A stretch of 64,000 nucleotides of DNA from Planomicrobium sp. CPCC 101110 (GCF_007859395.1 NZ_VOHD01000003.1:1285028-1349027); one strand, 5' to 3'; shown: positions 7,998 to 17,911, numbered from the stretch's first letter. A program made the numbers and translations. Notes: generated from the sequence alone by a model not told the origin.

Positions 7998-10279
7998 AAA
8001 AAAAGTTTCGATTTCAATGGGGAGCCTTTCTGCTATTTTTGTTATTTGCAGGGCTCTTTTTCCTTTTATTCGCTAGAATTGTAACTATTCAGGCAACGGG
8101 ACAAGTGGAAGGCCAGGAGTTGGCGGCCAAAGCGGCAGCAAAATACAGCCAGGAACAAGTGCTGAAAGCTGAACGCGGGAAGATTCTTGACCGGAACGGA
8201 GAAGTCATCGCAGAAGATACGTTGACATATCGGTTAGTAGCCGTATTGGACGAGTCGGCTACACAAAAAGCAAGTGACCCGCGGCATGTCGTGGATGTCG
8301 AAAAAACGGCTGATGTGCTGTCGGAACATCTGGGTGCAGAGCGTGAAAGCATTTTGGCGATACTGGAGAACGGTGTGGAAAAAGACTTGTATCAAGTTGA
8401 ATTTGGGTCTGCCGGCCGGGAGATTAGCCATACCAAAATGAAAGAAATGGAAAAAGAAGAGCTCCCAGGTATATTATTCGTCAAAGATTTGAAACGCCTT
8501 TACCCGAACGGCGCATTTGCTTCCCATTTGATCGGCTTTGCCATGAAAGAAGAGCTTGACGATGGGCAAATTGTTACAAAAGGGAAAATGGGTCTTGAAG
8601 CGATCCATGATGAGGTGTTAACTGGGAAGAACGGAAAAATGGAGTTTGATACCGATAAGTGGGGTTATTTGCTTCCTAATAGCGAGTCGGCAGTGACACC
8701 GGCAGTCGATGGATCAGACGTGCAATTGACCCTCGATAAGACATTGGAGAATTTCCTTGAGGATGCCATGTCGACTGTACAAAAAGAATATGACCCAACA
8801 CGGATGATTGCGGTTATCGCGGATCCGAAAACAGGTGAAATCCTGGCCATGTCCCAACGGCCGACTTTCAATCCGAATACACGTGAAGGATTGTCTGACA
8901 ACTGGTTGAATGAAAGCATCGAGCTGACAATCGAACCAGGTTCTCCGATGAAAATGTTTACAATAGCTTCGGCGATTGAGGAAGGGAAATGGGATCCGGA
9001 TGCCACATACAAATCAGGCACATATAAATTGGGCCCTGATGTGATTGGAGACCATAATTATGGTGAAGGATGGGGGACAATCACCTTCTTGGAAGGAATC
9101 CAACGCTCCTCCAACGTTTCCATGGCATATTTGCTGGAACGAATCGGAAAAGAGAACTTCCTGAGATATATAGATGCATTCGGCTTTGGGGAAAAAACAG
9201 GAATTGATTTGCCTCACGAGGCATCAGGGAAAATCCTTGATGAGTATGCGAGCAATGTGCTTACTCTAACGTACGGTCAAGGATCGACTGTCACACCAAT
9301 TCAATTGATTCAGGCCGCATCTGCCATTGCTAATGATGGCGTCATGATGAAACCCTATATTATCGATCAAATAAAGAATCCGGATACAGGGGAAGTAACC
9401 ATGAAAGGCGAACCGGAAGAAGCAGGACAGCCGATATCCGCAGAAACGGCAAAAGAAGTCCGCGAAATCCTTGCATCAACTGTTACTTCAGAACATGGTT
9501 CAGCCGCAGGCTTTGCACTGCAGGATTACACAATTGCCGGTAAAACCGGAACTGCACAAATCCCAGGAAAAGACGGCCGCTATATGACGGGCCGAAACAA
9601 TTATCTTTTCTCTTTCCTCGGCATGGCGCCGGCGGAAGATCCGGAACTGCTTATCTACATCGGTGTTCAGCAGCCCGATTTGCCGGCAAATGAATATGGC
9701 TCTGTGCCTGTGTCAAAAATCTTCACTTCTGTAATGGAAAATGGGCTGAAGCATATGAACATCGAACCGGAAGATATGAAGACAGCAAGGTCGGTTGAAT
9801 TAGCCGATTATAGCGGAAAGTCCTCAAAAGAAGCTGCAAAAGAATTGAAGGACAAAGGCCTTAAAGTTGTGAAAACCGGATCGTCGTCTGAAGTCGAAGC
9901 GCAATACCCGGCTGCGGGAGAAACGGTGCTCGAAAACGGGACAGTGATCCTGAAGACAGGGGGAACAGCCGTGGTGCCGAACTTCACTGGCTGGTCCAAA
10001 CGTGAACTATTGGCTTACCAATCGCTTAGCGGATTATCGCTCGAAATTGTGGGCCAAGGGTTTGCGGTAAGCCAAAGCTTATCAAAAGGCGCTAAAGTTT
10101 CACCGGAAGATCCGCTCGTCATTCAATTGCAGACACCTGAAGATTCTTACAAAGTGAAGATGGCGGATGGACCTGAAGGGATTCCTGCAGCAGACGGCAC
10201 AAATGCAGAAACAGCAGAATCTCCTGCTGAAGAGGCAACTGTAGAACAAGAAGTTGAAGAAGATATAACAGAAGAGTAA
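7994..10279 (+). CDS. pbpB: Division-specific class B penicillin-binding protein with PASTA domains
   Basis: A 761-residue septal transpeptidase (PBP2B / S. aureus PBP1 type). After one N-terminal membrane segment (residues about 9-30) come the PBP dimerisation domain and the transpeptidase domain with S317-P-M-K320 (SxxK), S372-S373-N374 (SxN) and K517-T-G-T (KTG). Two PASTA domains follow at about residues 598-657 and 660-718, then an acidic tail. The middle position of the SxxK motif is proline where STMK is common. In spore formers a second PBP (spoVD) and murE come next; here mraY follows directly, so this is the only PBP of the cluster. Confidence 0.94.
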   Translation: MKKKFRFQWGAFLLFLLFAGLFFLLFARIVTIQATGQVEGQELAAKAAAKYSQEQVLKAERGKILDRNGEVIAEDTLTYRLVAVLDESATQKASDPRHVVDVEKTADVLSEHLGAERESILAILENGVEKDLYQVEFGSAGREISHTKMKEMEKEELPGILFVKDLKRLYPNGAFASHLIGFAMKEELDDGQIVTKGKMGLEAIHDEVLTGKNGKMEFDTDKWGYLLPNSESAVTPAVDGSDVQLTLDKTLENFLEDAMSTVQKEYDPTRMIAVIADPKTGEILAMSQRPTFNPNTREGLSDNWLNESIELTIEPGSPMKMFTIASAIEEGKWDPDATYKSGTYKLGPDVIGDHNYGEGWGTITFLEGIQRSSNVSMAYLLERIGKENFLRYIDAFGFGEKTGIDLPHEASGKILDEYASNVLTLTYGQGSTVTPIQLIQAASAIANDGVMMKPYIIDQIKNPDTGEVTMKGEPEEAGQPISAETAKEVREILASTVTSEHGSAAGFALQDYTIAGKTGTAQIPGKDGRYMTGRNNYLFSFLGMAPAEDPELLIYIGVQQPDLPANEYGSVPVSKIFTSVMENGLKHMNIEPEDMKTARSVELADYSGKSSKEAAKELKDKGLKVVKTGSSSEVEAQYPAAGETVLENGTVILKTGGTAVVPNFTGWSKRELLAYQSLSGLSLEIVGQGFAVSQSLSKGAKVSPEDPLVIQLQTPEDSYKVKMADGPEGIPAADGTNAETAESPAEEATVEQEVEEDITEE

Positions 10280-10342
10280 ACAACAAAAATATAAATAATA
10301 GAAGACACATCTGGTTGATACCGTGTTTAAAGGAGCTCTCAA

Positions 10343-11311
10343 ATGAACGCTGATATGTTGCTTGGTTTTGGCTTTGCCTTAGTTATGACTGTAATTTTAA
10401 TGCCGATTTTCATTCCTTTGCTGAAAAGAATGAAATTCGGCCAAAGCATACGGGAAGAAGGCCCGCAATCCCATATGAAGAAGACGGGTACACCGACAAT
10501 GGGCGGCCTTGTATTCCTGATTGCCATTATTGCCACTACACTGATCGTGGCATTGATCGCAGATTTGTTGACATCGGAAATTATGATTTTGTTGCTGGTC
10601 CTGTTCGGTTTCGGCTTGATCGGATTTTTGGACGACTTTATCAAGGTTGTATTGAAGCGCAATCTTGGATTGACATCCATCCAAAAATTGGCTGCACAAA
10701 TTGTTATTGCGGTTGTATCGTTCTTTTTGCTGAATAGCATCGATTTTGATACTGCGTTAACAATTCCATTTACTTCAGTTTCTATTGAACTGTCAGGTTT
10801 GTATGTATTGTTCCTTATTTTTTGGCTGGTCGGATTCTCGAATGCAGTCAATCTAACGGACGGCCTTGACGGGTTGGTGGCTGGTACGGCATCAATCGCG
10901 TTTGCAGCGTTTGGCGTATTGGCCATTTACCAAGACAAAATGGGAATTGCTCTTTTCACTTTTACCGTAGCGGGAGCATTGATCGGATTTTTGGTTTTCA
11001 ACAAATATCCGGCAAAAGTCTTCATGGGAGATACTGGATCTCTTGCATTGGGCGGGGCATTGGCTGTCGTTTCCATTTTGCTTAAACAAGAATTTCTGCT
11101 ATTGATCATCGGGTTGGTTTTTGTGCTGGAGACTTTATCGGTTATCCTGCAAGTCGGCAGTTTCAAACTTAGAAAAAAACGCATTTTCAAAATGAGCCCA
11201 ATCCATCATCATTTCGAATTAAGCGGTTGGTCAGAATGGAAAGTCGTTACAGTATTCTGGCTGGTCGGACTAGTGGCAGCAGTTATCGTTGTTTCGTTGG
11301 AGGTAGTGTAA
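10343..11311 (+). CDS. mraY: Phospho-MurNAc-pentapeptide transferase
   Basis: A 322-residue polytopic membrane enzyme that makes lipid I from UDP-MurNAc-pentapeptide and undecaprenyl phosphate. Conserved motifs are KKTGTPTMGGLVF, the DDF pair in GFLDDFIKV, NAVNLTDGLDGL with a catalytic aspartate, FMGDTGSLALGG and IHHHFELSGWSEWKVV near the C terminus. About ten membrane segments are predicted. AAAGGAGCTC precedes the ATG. murD begins at the base after its stop codon. Confidence 0.96.
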   Translation: MNADMLLGFGFALVMTVILMPIFIPLLKRMKFGQSIREEGPQSHMKKTGTPTMGGLVFLIAIIATTLIVALIADLLTSEIMILLLVLFGFGLIGFLDDFIKVVLKRNLGLTSIQKLAAQIVIAVVSFFLLNSIDFDTALTIPFTSVSIELSGLYVLFLIFWLVGFSNAVNLTDGLDGLVAGTASIAFAAFGVLAIYQDKMGIALFTFTVAGALIGFLVFNKYPAKVFMGDTGSLALGGALAVVSILLKQEFLLLIIGLVFVLETLSVILQVGSFKLRKKRIFKMSPIHHHFELSGWSEWKVVTVFWLVGLVAAVIVVSLEVV

Positions 11312-12676
11312 ATGAAAAATATAAAAGATGTATATCAAAAAAAAGTATTGGTTCTGGGACTTGCAAAAAGCGGCTTTACAGCGGCGCGCCTGCTTCATAA
11401 ACTAGGGGCATTTGTTACGGTCAATGATTCTAAGCCGTTTGAAGAAAATCCGGAAGCCCAGGAATTATTGAACATGGGCGTAACCGTGATTTGCGGAAGG
11501 CATCCTGAAGGGCTTCTCGAAGAAGGTTTTGAAATCGTCGTGAAAAACCCTGGAATTCCTTACACGAACATCTTGATCCGTTCGGCATTGGAAAAAGAAA
11601 TACCGGTATGGACAGAAATCGAACTTGCTTATCTGATCAGTGAGGCGCCATTTATCGGCATTACCGGATCAAACGGCAAAACGACAACGACTACCTTGCT
11701 TTTCCATATGTTGAACCAAGATGGCAAAAAACCGTTGATTGCCGGGAACATTGGAACGGTGGCAAGCGGAGTTGCGGAAAAAGCGACTCCGGAAAATGTT
11801 GTTGTGACGGAACTGTCTTCTTTCCAATTAAAAGGGACATCAACCTTCCGTCCTCATATTGCCATCATCACTAATTTATACGAAGCCCACCTTGATTATC
11901 ATGGTACGGTTGAAGATTATGCGGCTTCCAAGATGAAAATCACGCAAAATCAAACCGCGGAAGATTATTTCATCTACAATGCTGATCAGCCGGTGCTGGC
12001 GGCCCATGCGGCAACTTGCACAGCCCAAGGGATTCCGTTCACACTAAAGGGCAGAACTGAACACAGTATCAGCGCTGATGATAAATTTGTTTATTGGCAA
12101 GGCAAAAAATTGATCGAGCGGTCCAAAATCATGCTGGGCGGCCAGCACAATTTAGAAAATATACTGGCTGCTACAGCCGCCGCCCTTTTATGGGGAAGCA
12201 CGAAAGAAACCATCCACCGCGTGTTGACGTCTTTTACAGGAGTGAAGCACCGGTCGCAGTTTATCGTTAACTGGAAAGGACGTAAGTTCTACAACGATTC
12301 CAAAGCGACCAACGCATTGGCGACAAAAAGCGCGCTTGAAGCTTTTCCGGGACAGATTGTTTTGCTGGCCGGAGGGTTGGAACGCAATCATTCACTTGAA
12401 GAATTGCGTCCATACATGGATCGGGTAAAAGTGCTGATCACTTTCGGGGAAACAGCAGACCGATTTGCGGCATTTGCAAAAGAGTGCGGAGTGCCGGAAG
12501 TCGAAAAGGCGGGCATGATGCATGATGCAGTTGAAAAAGCGATTCGCCATTCAGCGAGCGGCGATACCATTTTGCTTTCTCCGGCTTGCGCAAGCTGGGA
12601 TCAATATGACAGTTTCGAAATCCGTGGCGATGCTTTTATCGACGCAGTAAAACAATTGACCGAAACGAACGATTAA
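11312..12676 (+). CDS. murD: UDP-N-acetylmuramoylalanine--D-glutamate ligase
   Basis: A 454-residue cytoplasmic Mur ligase that adds D-glutamate to UDP-MurNAc-L-alanine. The N-terminal domain starts with VLGLAKSGFTAARLL, the ATP-binding loop is ITGSNGKTTTTTLL, and ELSSFQL, the HLDYHG segment, GGQHNLENILAA, the NDSKATN loop and LSPACASWDQYDSFEIRGD mark the central and C-terminal domains. It starts without a gap after mraY. In B. subtilis spoVE, murG and murB follow; here divIB is next. Confidence 0.96.
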   Translation: MKNIKDVYQKKVLVLGLAKSGFTAARLLHKLGAFVTVNDSKPFEENPEAQELLNMGVTVICGRHPEGLLEEGFEIVVKNPGIPYTNILIRSALEKEIPVWTEIELAYLISEAPFIGITGSNGKTTTTTLLFHMLNQDGKKPLIAGNIGTVASGVAEKATPENVVVTELSSFQLKGTSTFRPHIAIITNLYEAHLDYHGTVEDYAASKMKITQNQTAEDYFIYNADQPVLAAHAATCTAQGIPFTLKGRTEHSISADDKFVYWQGKKLIERSKIMLGGQHNLENILAATAAALLWGSTKETIHRVLTSFTGVKHRSQFIVNWKGRKFYNDSKATNALATKSALEAFPGQIVLLAGGLERNHSLEELRPYMDRVKVLITFGETADRFAAFAKECGVPEVEKAGMMHDAVEKAIRHSASGDTILLSPACASWDQYDSFEIRGDAFIDAVKQLTETND

Positions 12677-12695
12677 TAGATAAGGAGCAGCAATT

Positions 12696-13481
12696 ATGGA
12701 CAAAGTGATTGATATCGAAGAACGCATCCCGACGCTCCGTGAGCGGCGGAAAAAAAGAACCAATCGCAAGTTCGTGGCTCTGCTTGTTATTTTTCTCGTT
12801 TTTCTTGCTATTCTTTATTACAGCCAGTCAAAACACAGTGAAATTCAAAATATCGCAGTTGCTGGCGCTGCTGTGTATGAAAAAGACGATTACTTGGAAG
12901 CCAGCGGATTGGCAGTCGGCCAGTCGATGTGGTCTTTTAAAGAATCGGCGGTTGAAAAGCGCTTGAACGATTTGGAATGGGTCAAAGATGCGACAGTAGA
13001 GAAAAGGTGGCTGACCGGCGTAGATATTAACGTCGATGAATTTGAAAAGATCGGATATCTGGAAAGGGAAAACAATTTTCAAATGGTCCTGTCCAATGGC
13101 TACACGGTCGAAAAACCGGTTTCCAGTATTGATGGGCCTATTTTCTCCAATTTCGAAAATGACGAGGCCCGGAAAAAACTGGTCTCTCAATTGTCTGAAA
13201 TTGATGCCGAAGTGTATAACTTGATCTCCCAAGTCATACTCGCGTCAGAAGAAACAGAGACATCTTATGTTACGTTGTACATGAATGACGGAAATGAAGT
13301 CCGCACCATTTTAAGCACGCTTGCCGAAAATTTGAATTACTATCCATCAGTAATCGCGCAGCTCAAAGAGAGCCAAAAAGGTGTAATCGACATGGAAGTT
13401 GGAATCTACTTCCGTTCCTATGATGACGTATACGGTCCTCCGAAGGAAGGAGTCGAAGATGAAGAAATCACCCCGGAATAA
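12696..13481 (+). CDS. divIB: Cell division protein DivIB/FtsQ
   Basis: A 261-residue bitopic divisome protein. The N-terminal cytoplasmic part (about 28 residues, RERRKKRTNRK) is followed by one membrane segment (FVALLVIFLVFLAILYY) and a POTRA domain starting at IQNIAVAGAAVYEKDDYL, then the beta domain and a flexible acidic tail. It binds FtsL and DivIC. The start follows TAAGGAGCAGCA. Its 3' end overlaps the next gene by 23 bases. Confidence 0.92.
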   Translation: MDKVIDIEERIPTLRERRKKRTNRKFVALLVIFLVFLAILYYSQSKHSEIQNIAVAGAAVYEKDDYLEASGLAVGQSMWSFKESAVEKRLNDLEWVKDATVEKRWLTGVDINVDEFEKIGYLERENNFQMVLSNGYTVEKPVSSIDGPIFSNFENDEARKKLVSQLSEIDAEVYNLISQVILASEETETSYVTLYMNDGNEVRTILSTLAENLNYYPSVIAQLKESQKGVIDMEVGIYFRSYDDVYGPPKEGVEDEEITPE

Positions 13482-14184
13482 CCGGTCCAAGTTCAGTAAA
13501 TCGATTATCTTTTCACTCGTATTTTTAGTCCTTGGCTTTATGTTTTCCTATTCGTATAGCCTTTCTAAATCTCAGGAAAGATCAAGTGAATTTACTGGCG
13601 GGGCATTTTTTGAGCAAGAAGAGCAGTATCGAAAAGAATTGATTGAACAGCAGGAGCGCAACAAAGCACTGCGTGAAGAATTAGAGAAAAAACAAGCGGC
13701 AGTCCAGGAATTTGAACAATCCTTCTCGGAAGGGGAGAGCCGCAACACCGATTATGCGGAAGAGGCCGAAGAGCTTCGCCGGGTTCTTGGCTTGCTGCCG
13801 GTGGAAGGGAGCGGCTTGACCGTAACTCTCCAAGATGGCGAATACAATCCGAGTTCTGTGGATCCAAATGATTATATTGTTCATGAGAGCCATATCTTCC
13901 AAGTCATTAACGAGCTGTACATTTCTGGAGCAGAGGCCGTTTCGATCAATGGCCAACGCATCCACGCCAATTCACATATTGTATGCACAGGGCCTGTCAT
14001 AACGGTGGATGGAGTGAAATATCCAGCTCCATTTACTATTGCAGCCATCGGAAAGCCGGATGTTCTGGCTTCATCCATAAAACTGCCGGGGGGCGTCATG
14101 GATCAGCTGGTCAATGATAATGTAGTGGTCACTTTGGATGAGGGGCAGACCATATTCATGCCGGCTTTTTTGACGGAATCGTAA
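13459..14184 (+). CDS. ylxW: DUF881 family protein YlxW
   Basis: A 241-residue membrane-anchored protein. A basic N terminus and one membrane segment (IIFSLVFLVLGFMFSYSY, about residues 14-31) precede a coiled coil (about 45-90) and a DUF881 domain (LPVEGSGLTVTLQDGE, VNELYISGAEAVSINGQRI). The start at 13459 follows AAGGAAGGAG; a longer frame begins inside divIB without a ribosome site. In B. subtilis ylxW and ylxX sit at the same place between divIB and sbp. Function is unknown; location suggests a role near division or the wall. Confidence 0.85.
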   Translation: MKKSPRNNRSKFSKSIIFSLVFLVLGFMFSYSYSLSKSQERSSEFTGGAFFEQEEQYRKELIEQQERNKALREELEKKQAAVQEFEQSFSEGESRNTDYAEEAEELRRVLGLLPVEGSGLTVTLQDGEYNPSSVDPNDYIVHESHIFQVINELYISGAEAVSINGQRIHANSHIVCTGPVITVDGVKYPAPFTIAAIGKPDVLASSIKLPGGVMDQLVNDNVVVTLDEGQTIFMPAFLTES

Positions 14185-14200
14185 GTGAGGGAGGGATTGC

Positions 14201-14917
14201 ATGAGAAAAAAAATCTTTTCCCGGTTTTCAATCATACTATTTGTTATCGGTTTGATGATGGCAGTGCAATATAATACGATCAATGAACCTGACTCCCGAG
14301 ATACACGGGATGTATGGGAGATTAGGCAAGAGCTTTCTGTTGAAAAGCAGCTTCACTCTGAATTGTTATCGGAAATCAGCCAGATGGACAGCACGCTGGA
14401 AAAATACGAAGCAGCTTCTGAAGCAAGCCCGGAACAGGCCTTAAAAGAAACGGTAGAAGAGTTGAGGAGCTTGGCGGGCTTGACAGAAGCCGCCGGGCCG
14501 GGAATCGAAGTCTCCATCGAGCCCTCGCCTGAAGCAGTAGCCCTAGGGCAGAATATTGAAGGCATTTCACCTGACCTATTGATTCGGTTTGTCAATTCGG
14601 TCAACTCATTCAACAATCTGGAAGTATCGATTGACGGAAACCGGCTCGTCAACACATCAGCCATACGAGACATTAACGGCAAAACAACAGTGAATGCCAA
14701 TCCGATACAAACACCGCCTTTTACGGCTAAGATTGTTGCGGGCTCCACGGAAGATGCCGAAAAGCTTTATAATTACCTGTTATCTTCTCCGCTGCTGGAT
14801 GATTTTTATATCGACGACCTGGTTGTCACAGTATCGGAACCGAAAGACGATATGGTGGTGGAAGCGTACGATGGCGAAATCAGTTATCAGCATTTGAAAG
14901 AAGCAGAGGGGGAATAA
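14201..14917 (+). CDS. ylxX: Second DUF881 family protein (YlxX)
   Basis: A 238-residue paralogue of the preceding protein with the same architecture: N-terminal membrane segment (FSIILFVIGLMMAVQY), coiled-coil linker, then DUF881 (ETVEELRSLAGLTEAAGPGIEVSIEPSP, VNSFNNLEVSIDGNRLVNTSAIRD). The two probably arose by tandem duplication, which is old because it is shared with B. subtilis. A GAGGGAGG ribosome site precedes the ATG. Function is not established. Confidence 0.84.
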   Translation: MRKKIFSRFSIILFVIGLMMAVQYNTINEPDSRDTRDVWEIRQELSVEKQLHSELLSEISQMDSTLEKYEAASEASPEQALKETVEELRSLAGLTEAAGPGIEVSIEPSPEAVALGQNIEGISPDLLIRFVNSVNSFNNLEVSIDGNRLVNTSAIRDINGKTTVNANPIQTPPFTAKIVAGSTEDAEKLYNYLLSSPLLDDFYIDDLVVTVSEPKDDMVVEAYDGEISYQHLKEAEGE

Positions 14918-14919
14918 CA

Positions 14920-15285
14920 ATGTGGTTGTCTGTGTTAGGCTTGCTATTAGGCATTTCGCTCGGGCTTTTGACAGATATGCAAATCCCTCCGGAATATGCC
15001 GACTATTTATCTATTGCTGTTCTTGCCTCTTTGGATACTTTATTTGGAGGAATAAGAGCTCATTTGCAGCATATGTATGACGACAAAGTGTTTGTTTCAG
15101 GATTTTTCTTTAATATTGTTTTAGCAGCTGGCCTTGCATTCCTTGGAGTGCATTTAGGAGTCGATCTGTATTTAGCGGCAATTTTTGCCTTCGGAGTAAG
15201 GTTATTTCAAAATATTGCCGTTATTCGCAGGCTTTTACTGGCAAAATGGGCCAATAAAAAAGAAGCTGGAGAAACACTTGGATAA
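14920..15285 (+). CDS. sbp: Small basic protein, DUF1290 family
   Basis: A 121-residue membrane protein with about four hydrophobic segments: the N-terminal WLSVLGLLLGISLGLL, YADYLSIAVLASLDTLFGGIR, the FFFNIVLAAGLAFLGVHLGV stretch and a final LAAIFAFGVRLFQNIAVIRR. The conserved ALDT/FGGIRA-type region is the DUF1290 hallmark. It starts 2 bases after ylxX and ends the transcription unit before the ftsA promoter. In B. subtilis sbp holds the same place. Function unknown. Confidence 0.86.
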   Translation: MWLSVLGLLLGISLGLLTDMQIPPEYADYLSIAVLASLDTLFGGIRAHLQHMYDDKVFVSGFFFNIVLAAGLAFLGVHLGVDLYLAAIFAFGVRLFQNIAVIRRLLLAKWANKKEAGETLG

Positions 15286-15321
15286 ATTGAAGGAAAATTT
15301 ATAAAGTTACACTATTATACT

Positions 15322-15350
15322 TAGACAAGGTGTAAAATTTACAATAGAAT
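15322..15350 (+). promoter_or_regulatory. Possible promoter for ftsA-ftsZ
   Basis: TAGACA and TAGAAT are separated by exactly 17 bases in the AT-rich gap between sbp and ftsA. The -10 ends 36 bases before the TTG start. Confidence 0.5.
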
Positions 15351-15386
15351 GTAAGTAATTGCAGTTTAATAAGGAGGTGCTACGAA

Positions 15387-16676
15387 TTGAGTCAATCAGA
15401 GTTATACGTAAGTTTAGATATTGGATCATCATCGGTTAAAGTCTTAATCGGGGAAATGGCCAATAAGTCGTTGCATGTCATCGGCGTCGGAAATGTAAAA
15501 TCCCATGGAATAAAAAAAGGTGCGATTGTTGATATAGATGCGACAGTACAATCCATTAAAAAAGCTGTCGACCAGGCGGAACGTATGATCGGGAGATCGA
15601 TACAGGAAGTGGTTCTAGGAATTCCAGCCAGTAAAGTGGCTCTTCATCCAGTTAAGGGCGTCGTAGCAGTCAACAGCGAGAATCGTGAAATAACGGATGA
15701 AGATTTGGACCGTGTGCTGGAATCCGCCCAAGTCATGTCGATTCCGCCAGAACGGGAATTGGTGAATATCATTCCAGAACAATATATTGTGGACCATCTG
15801 GATGAAATAAAAGATCCGCGGGGTATGATTGGGATTCGCCTCGAAATGGATGGTACAATGGTGACGACATCCAAAACAATGCTGCATAATGTTTTAAGAT
15901 GTGTAGAAAAGGCCGGACTTCAAATTCGGGATATTTATGTGCAGCCATTAGCTGCAGGATATTATGCGTTGACAGAAGACGAGAAAAACCATGGCACAGC
16001 GTGCATCGATATTGGCGGCGGTTCAACCTCCATCGCCATATTCCAAAACGGCCATTTGTCTGCCTCATCGGTTATTCCGGTCGGGGGAGACCATGTTACA
16101 AAAGATCTGTCCATCGTTTTGAAGACTCCTACGGATCAAGCAGAAAGAATTAAAGTCGAGTATGGCCATGCTTTCTATGATAATGCTTCAGAAGACGAAT
16201 TGTTCGAAGTGCCTGTCATCGGATCGGATACAAGGGAACAATACAGCCAAAAATACATATCTGAAATAATCGGAGTTCGCCTGGAAGAACTTTTCGAATT
16301 GATTTTAGATGAGCTTTACCGTCTTGGTGTCCAGGACCTTCCAGGAGGTGTCGTTTTGACTGGAGGCATGGCTAAGCTAGAAGGGCTGCCGGAACTTGCA
16401 AGAAATATCCTGCAAACTCGCGTCCGGTTGTTCACCCCGGAATTTATCGGTGTCCGGGAACCGCAATATACAACGGCTGTTGGTTTGATCCAATACGCTT
16501 ATATGGAAGATGTATTCTACGGACGCATCGGAAGCGGAGTGGCATTATCCGAATCGGCAAAGGTCGAACAAGAACCACAGCCGCAGAAAGTGCAAAAACA
16601 GCCGAAACAACCAAAGCAAAACGGTGAAGGTGTAGTTACAAAGGCCAAGAAAATGTTTGATAGATTCTTTGAATAA
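15387..16676 (+). CDS. ftsA: Cell division protein FtsA
   Basis: A 429-residue actin-like ATPase that tethers FtsZ to the membrane. Phosphate-binding and connect motifs are LDIGSSSVKVLIGE at the N terminus, IDIGGGSTSIAIF in the middle and VLTGGMAKLEGL near residue 320; the 1C domain lies between. The C-terminal KKMFDRFFE is the amphipathic membrane-targeting helix, preceded by a proline/glutamine/lysine-rich linker. The start codon is TTG, supported by AAGGAGGT 8 bases upstream and by alignment of ELYVSLDIG with B. subtilis FtsA. Confidence 0.95.
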   Translation: MSQSELYVSLDIGSSSVKVLIGEMANKSLHVIGVGNVKSHGIKKGAIVDIDATVQSIKKAVDQAERMIGRSIQEVVLGIPASKVALHPVKGVVAVNSENREITDEDLDRVLESAQVMSIPPERELVNIIPEQYIVDHLDEIKDPRGMIGIRLEMDGTMVTTSKTMLHNVLRCVEKAGLQIRDIYVQPLAAGYYALTEDEKNHGTACIDIGGGSTSIAIFQNGHLSASSVIPVGGDHVTKDLSIVLKTPTDQAERIKVEYGHAFYDNASEDELFEVPVIGSDTREQYSQKYISEIIGVRLEELFELILDELYRLGVQDLPGGVVLTGGMAKLEGLPELARNILQTRVRLFTPEFIGVREPQYTTAVGLIQYAYMEDVFYGRIGSGVALSESAKVEQEPQPQKVQKQPKQPKQNGEGVVTKAKKMFDRFFE

Positions 16677-16729
16677 AATGAACGTTGCAGAGCGTTTACT
16701 GAAAGCCCTGCAATCTAGGAGGAAAAAGA

Positions 16730-17908
16730 ATGTTGGAATTTGATACTTCAATAGATTCGTTGGCAGTAATAAAAGTGATTGGCGTTGGCGGTGGCGGAAA
16801 CAATGCGGTAAACCGAATGATCGAACATGGTGTCCAAGGCGTTGAGTTTATCGCTGTAAATACGGATGCTCAAGCTTTGAACTTATCTAAAGCGGAAGTC
16901 CGCCTGCAAATCGGCGGCAAGTTGACGCGCGGTTTAGGCGCAGGGGCAAACCCTGAAGTCGGCAAAAAAGCAGCAGAAGAAAGCAAAGAACAAATCGAAG
17001 AAGCATTGCGCGGAGCGGACATGGTATTCGTCACTGCGGGCATGGGCGGCGGTACCGGTACTGGAGCAGCGCCGGTAATCGCAGGCATTGCAAAAGAATT
17101 AGGCGCTTTGACAGTTGGTGTAGTAACCCGTCCGTTCACATTTGAAGGACGCAAGCGTTCGACACAAGCGATTGGCGGAATCGGTACGATGAAGGAATCA
17201 GTCGATACGCTGATTGTCATCCCGAATGACCGATTGTTGGAAATCGTTGACAAGAGCACACCAATGCTTGAAGCTTTCCGTGAAGCGGATAATGTTTTGC
17301 GCCAAGGTGTCCAAGGCATCTCTGACTTGATCGCCGTTCCTGGATTGATCAACCTGGACTTCGCCGATGTTAAAACGATCATGTCCAACAAAGGTTCTGC
17401 TTTGATGGGCATCGGTGTTTCTTCAGGAGAAAACCGTGCGTCTGAAGCAGCCAAAAAAGCGGTATCAAGCCCATTGCTTGAAGTTTCCGTTGATGGTGCC
17501 AAAGGCGTATTGATGAACATTACAGGCGGATCAAACCTAAGCTTGTATGAAGTGCAGGAAGCAGCTGATATTGTTGCTTCAGCCTCAGATGAAGAAGTAA
17601 ACATGATTTTCGGTTCTGTCATCAATGACAATTTAAAAGATGAAATTGTTGTAACTGTTATCGCCACAGGCTTCAACGAAGAGCAGTTGCAGCCGAGAAC
17701 ACCGCGAGGGTCTGGCTTGAACTCCAGCCGTGTGCAATCGATTCAGCAGCAGACGCCTCCGCCATCTTACCGCGAATCACGCCGCGAGGAACAGCGCCGT
17801 GAAGAGCAAGTCCCTTCTTATCAACAAGAGCCGGTGCGCCAAGAAAAACAACAGGATGATGCGTTAGACATCCCTACGTTCTTGCGCAATCGCCAAAGAA
17901 GACGTTAA
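16730..17908 (+). CDS. ftsZ: Cell division GTPase FtsZ
   Basis: A 392-residue tubulin-like GTPase that polymerises into the Z ring. The GTP-binding signature GGGTGTG lies at about residues 106-112, preceded by [15 protein letters not shown]; the T7-loop region is [13 protein letters not shown]. After residue 315 a glutamine- and arginine-rich linker leads to the conserved C-terminal peptide DIPTFLRN and a basic tail RQRRR, which recruits FtsA and SepF. AGGAGGAAAAAGA precedes the ATG. A strong terminator follows, so the cluster's main transcript ends here. Confidence 0.98.
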   Translation: MLEFDTSIDSLAVIKVIGVGGGGNNAVNRMIEHGVQGVEFIAVNTDAQALNLSKAEVRLQIGGKLTRGLGAGANPEVGKKAAEESKEQIEEALRGADMVFVTAGMGGGTGTGAAPVIAGIAKELGALTVGVVTRPFTFEGRKRSTQAIGGIGTMKESVDTLIVIPNDRLLEIVDKSTPMLEAFREADNVLRQGVQGISDLIAVPGLINLDFADVKTIMSNKGSALMGIGVSSGENRASEAAKKAVSSPLLEVSVDGAKGVLMNITGGSNLSLYEVQEAADIVASASDEEVNMIFGSVINDNLKDEIVVTVIATGFNEEQLQPRTPRGSGLNSSRVQSIQQQTPPPSYRESRREEQRREEQVPSYQQEPVRQEKQQDDALDIPTFLRNRQRRR

Positions 17909-17911
17909 TCC

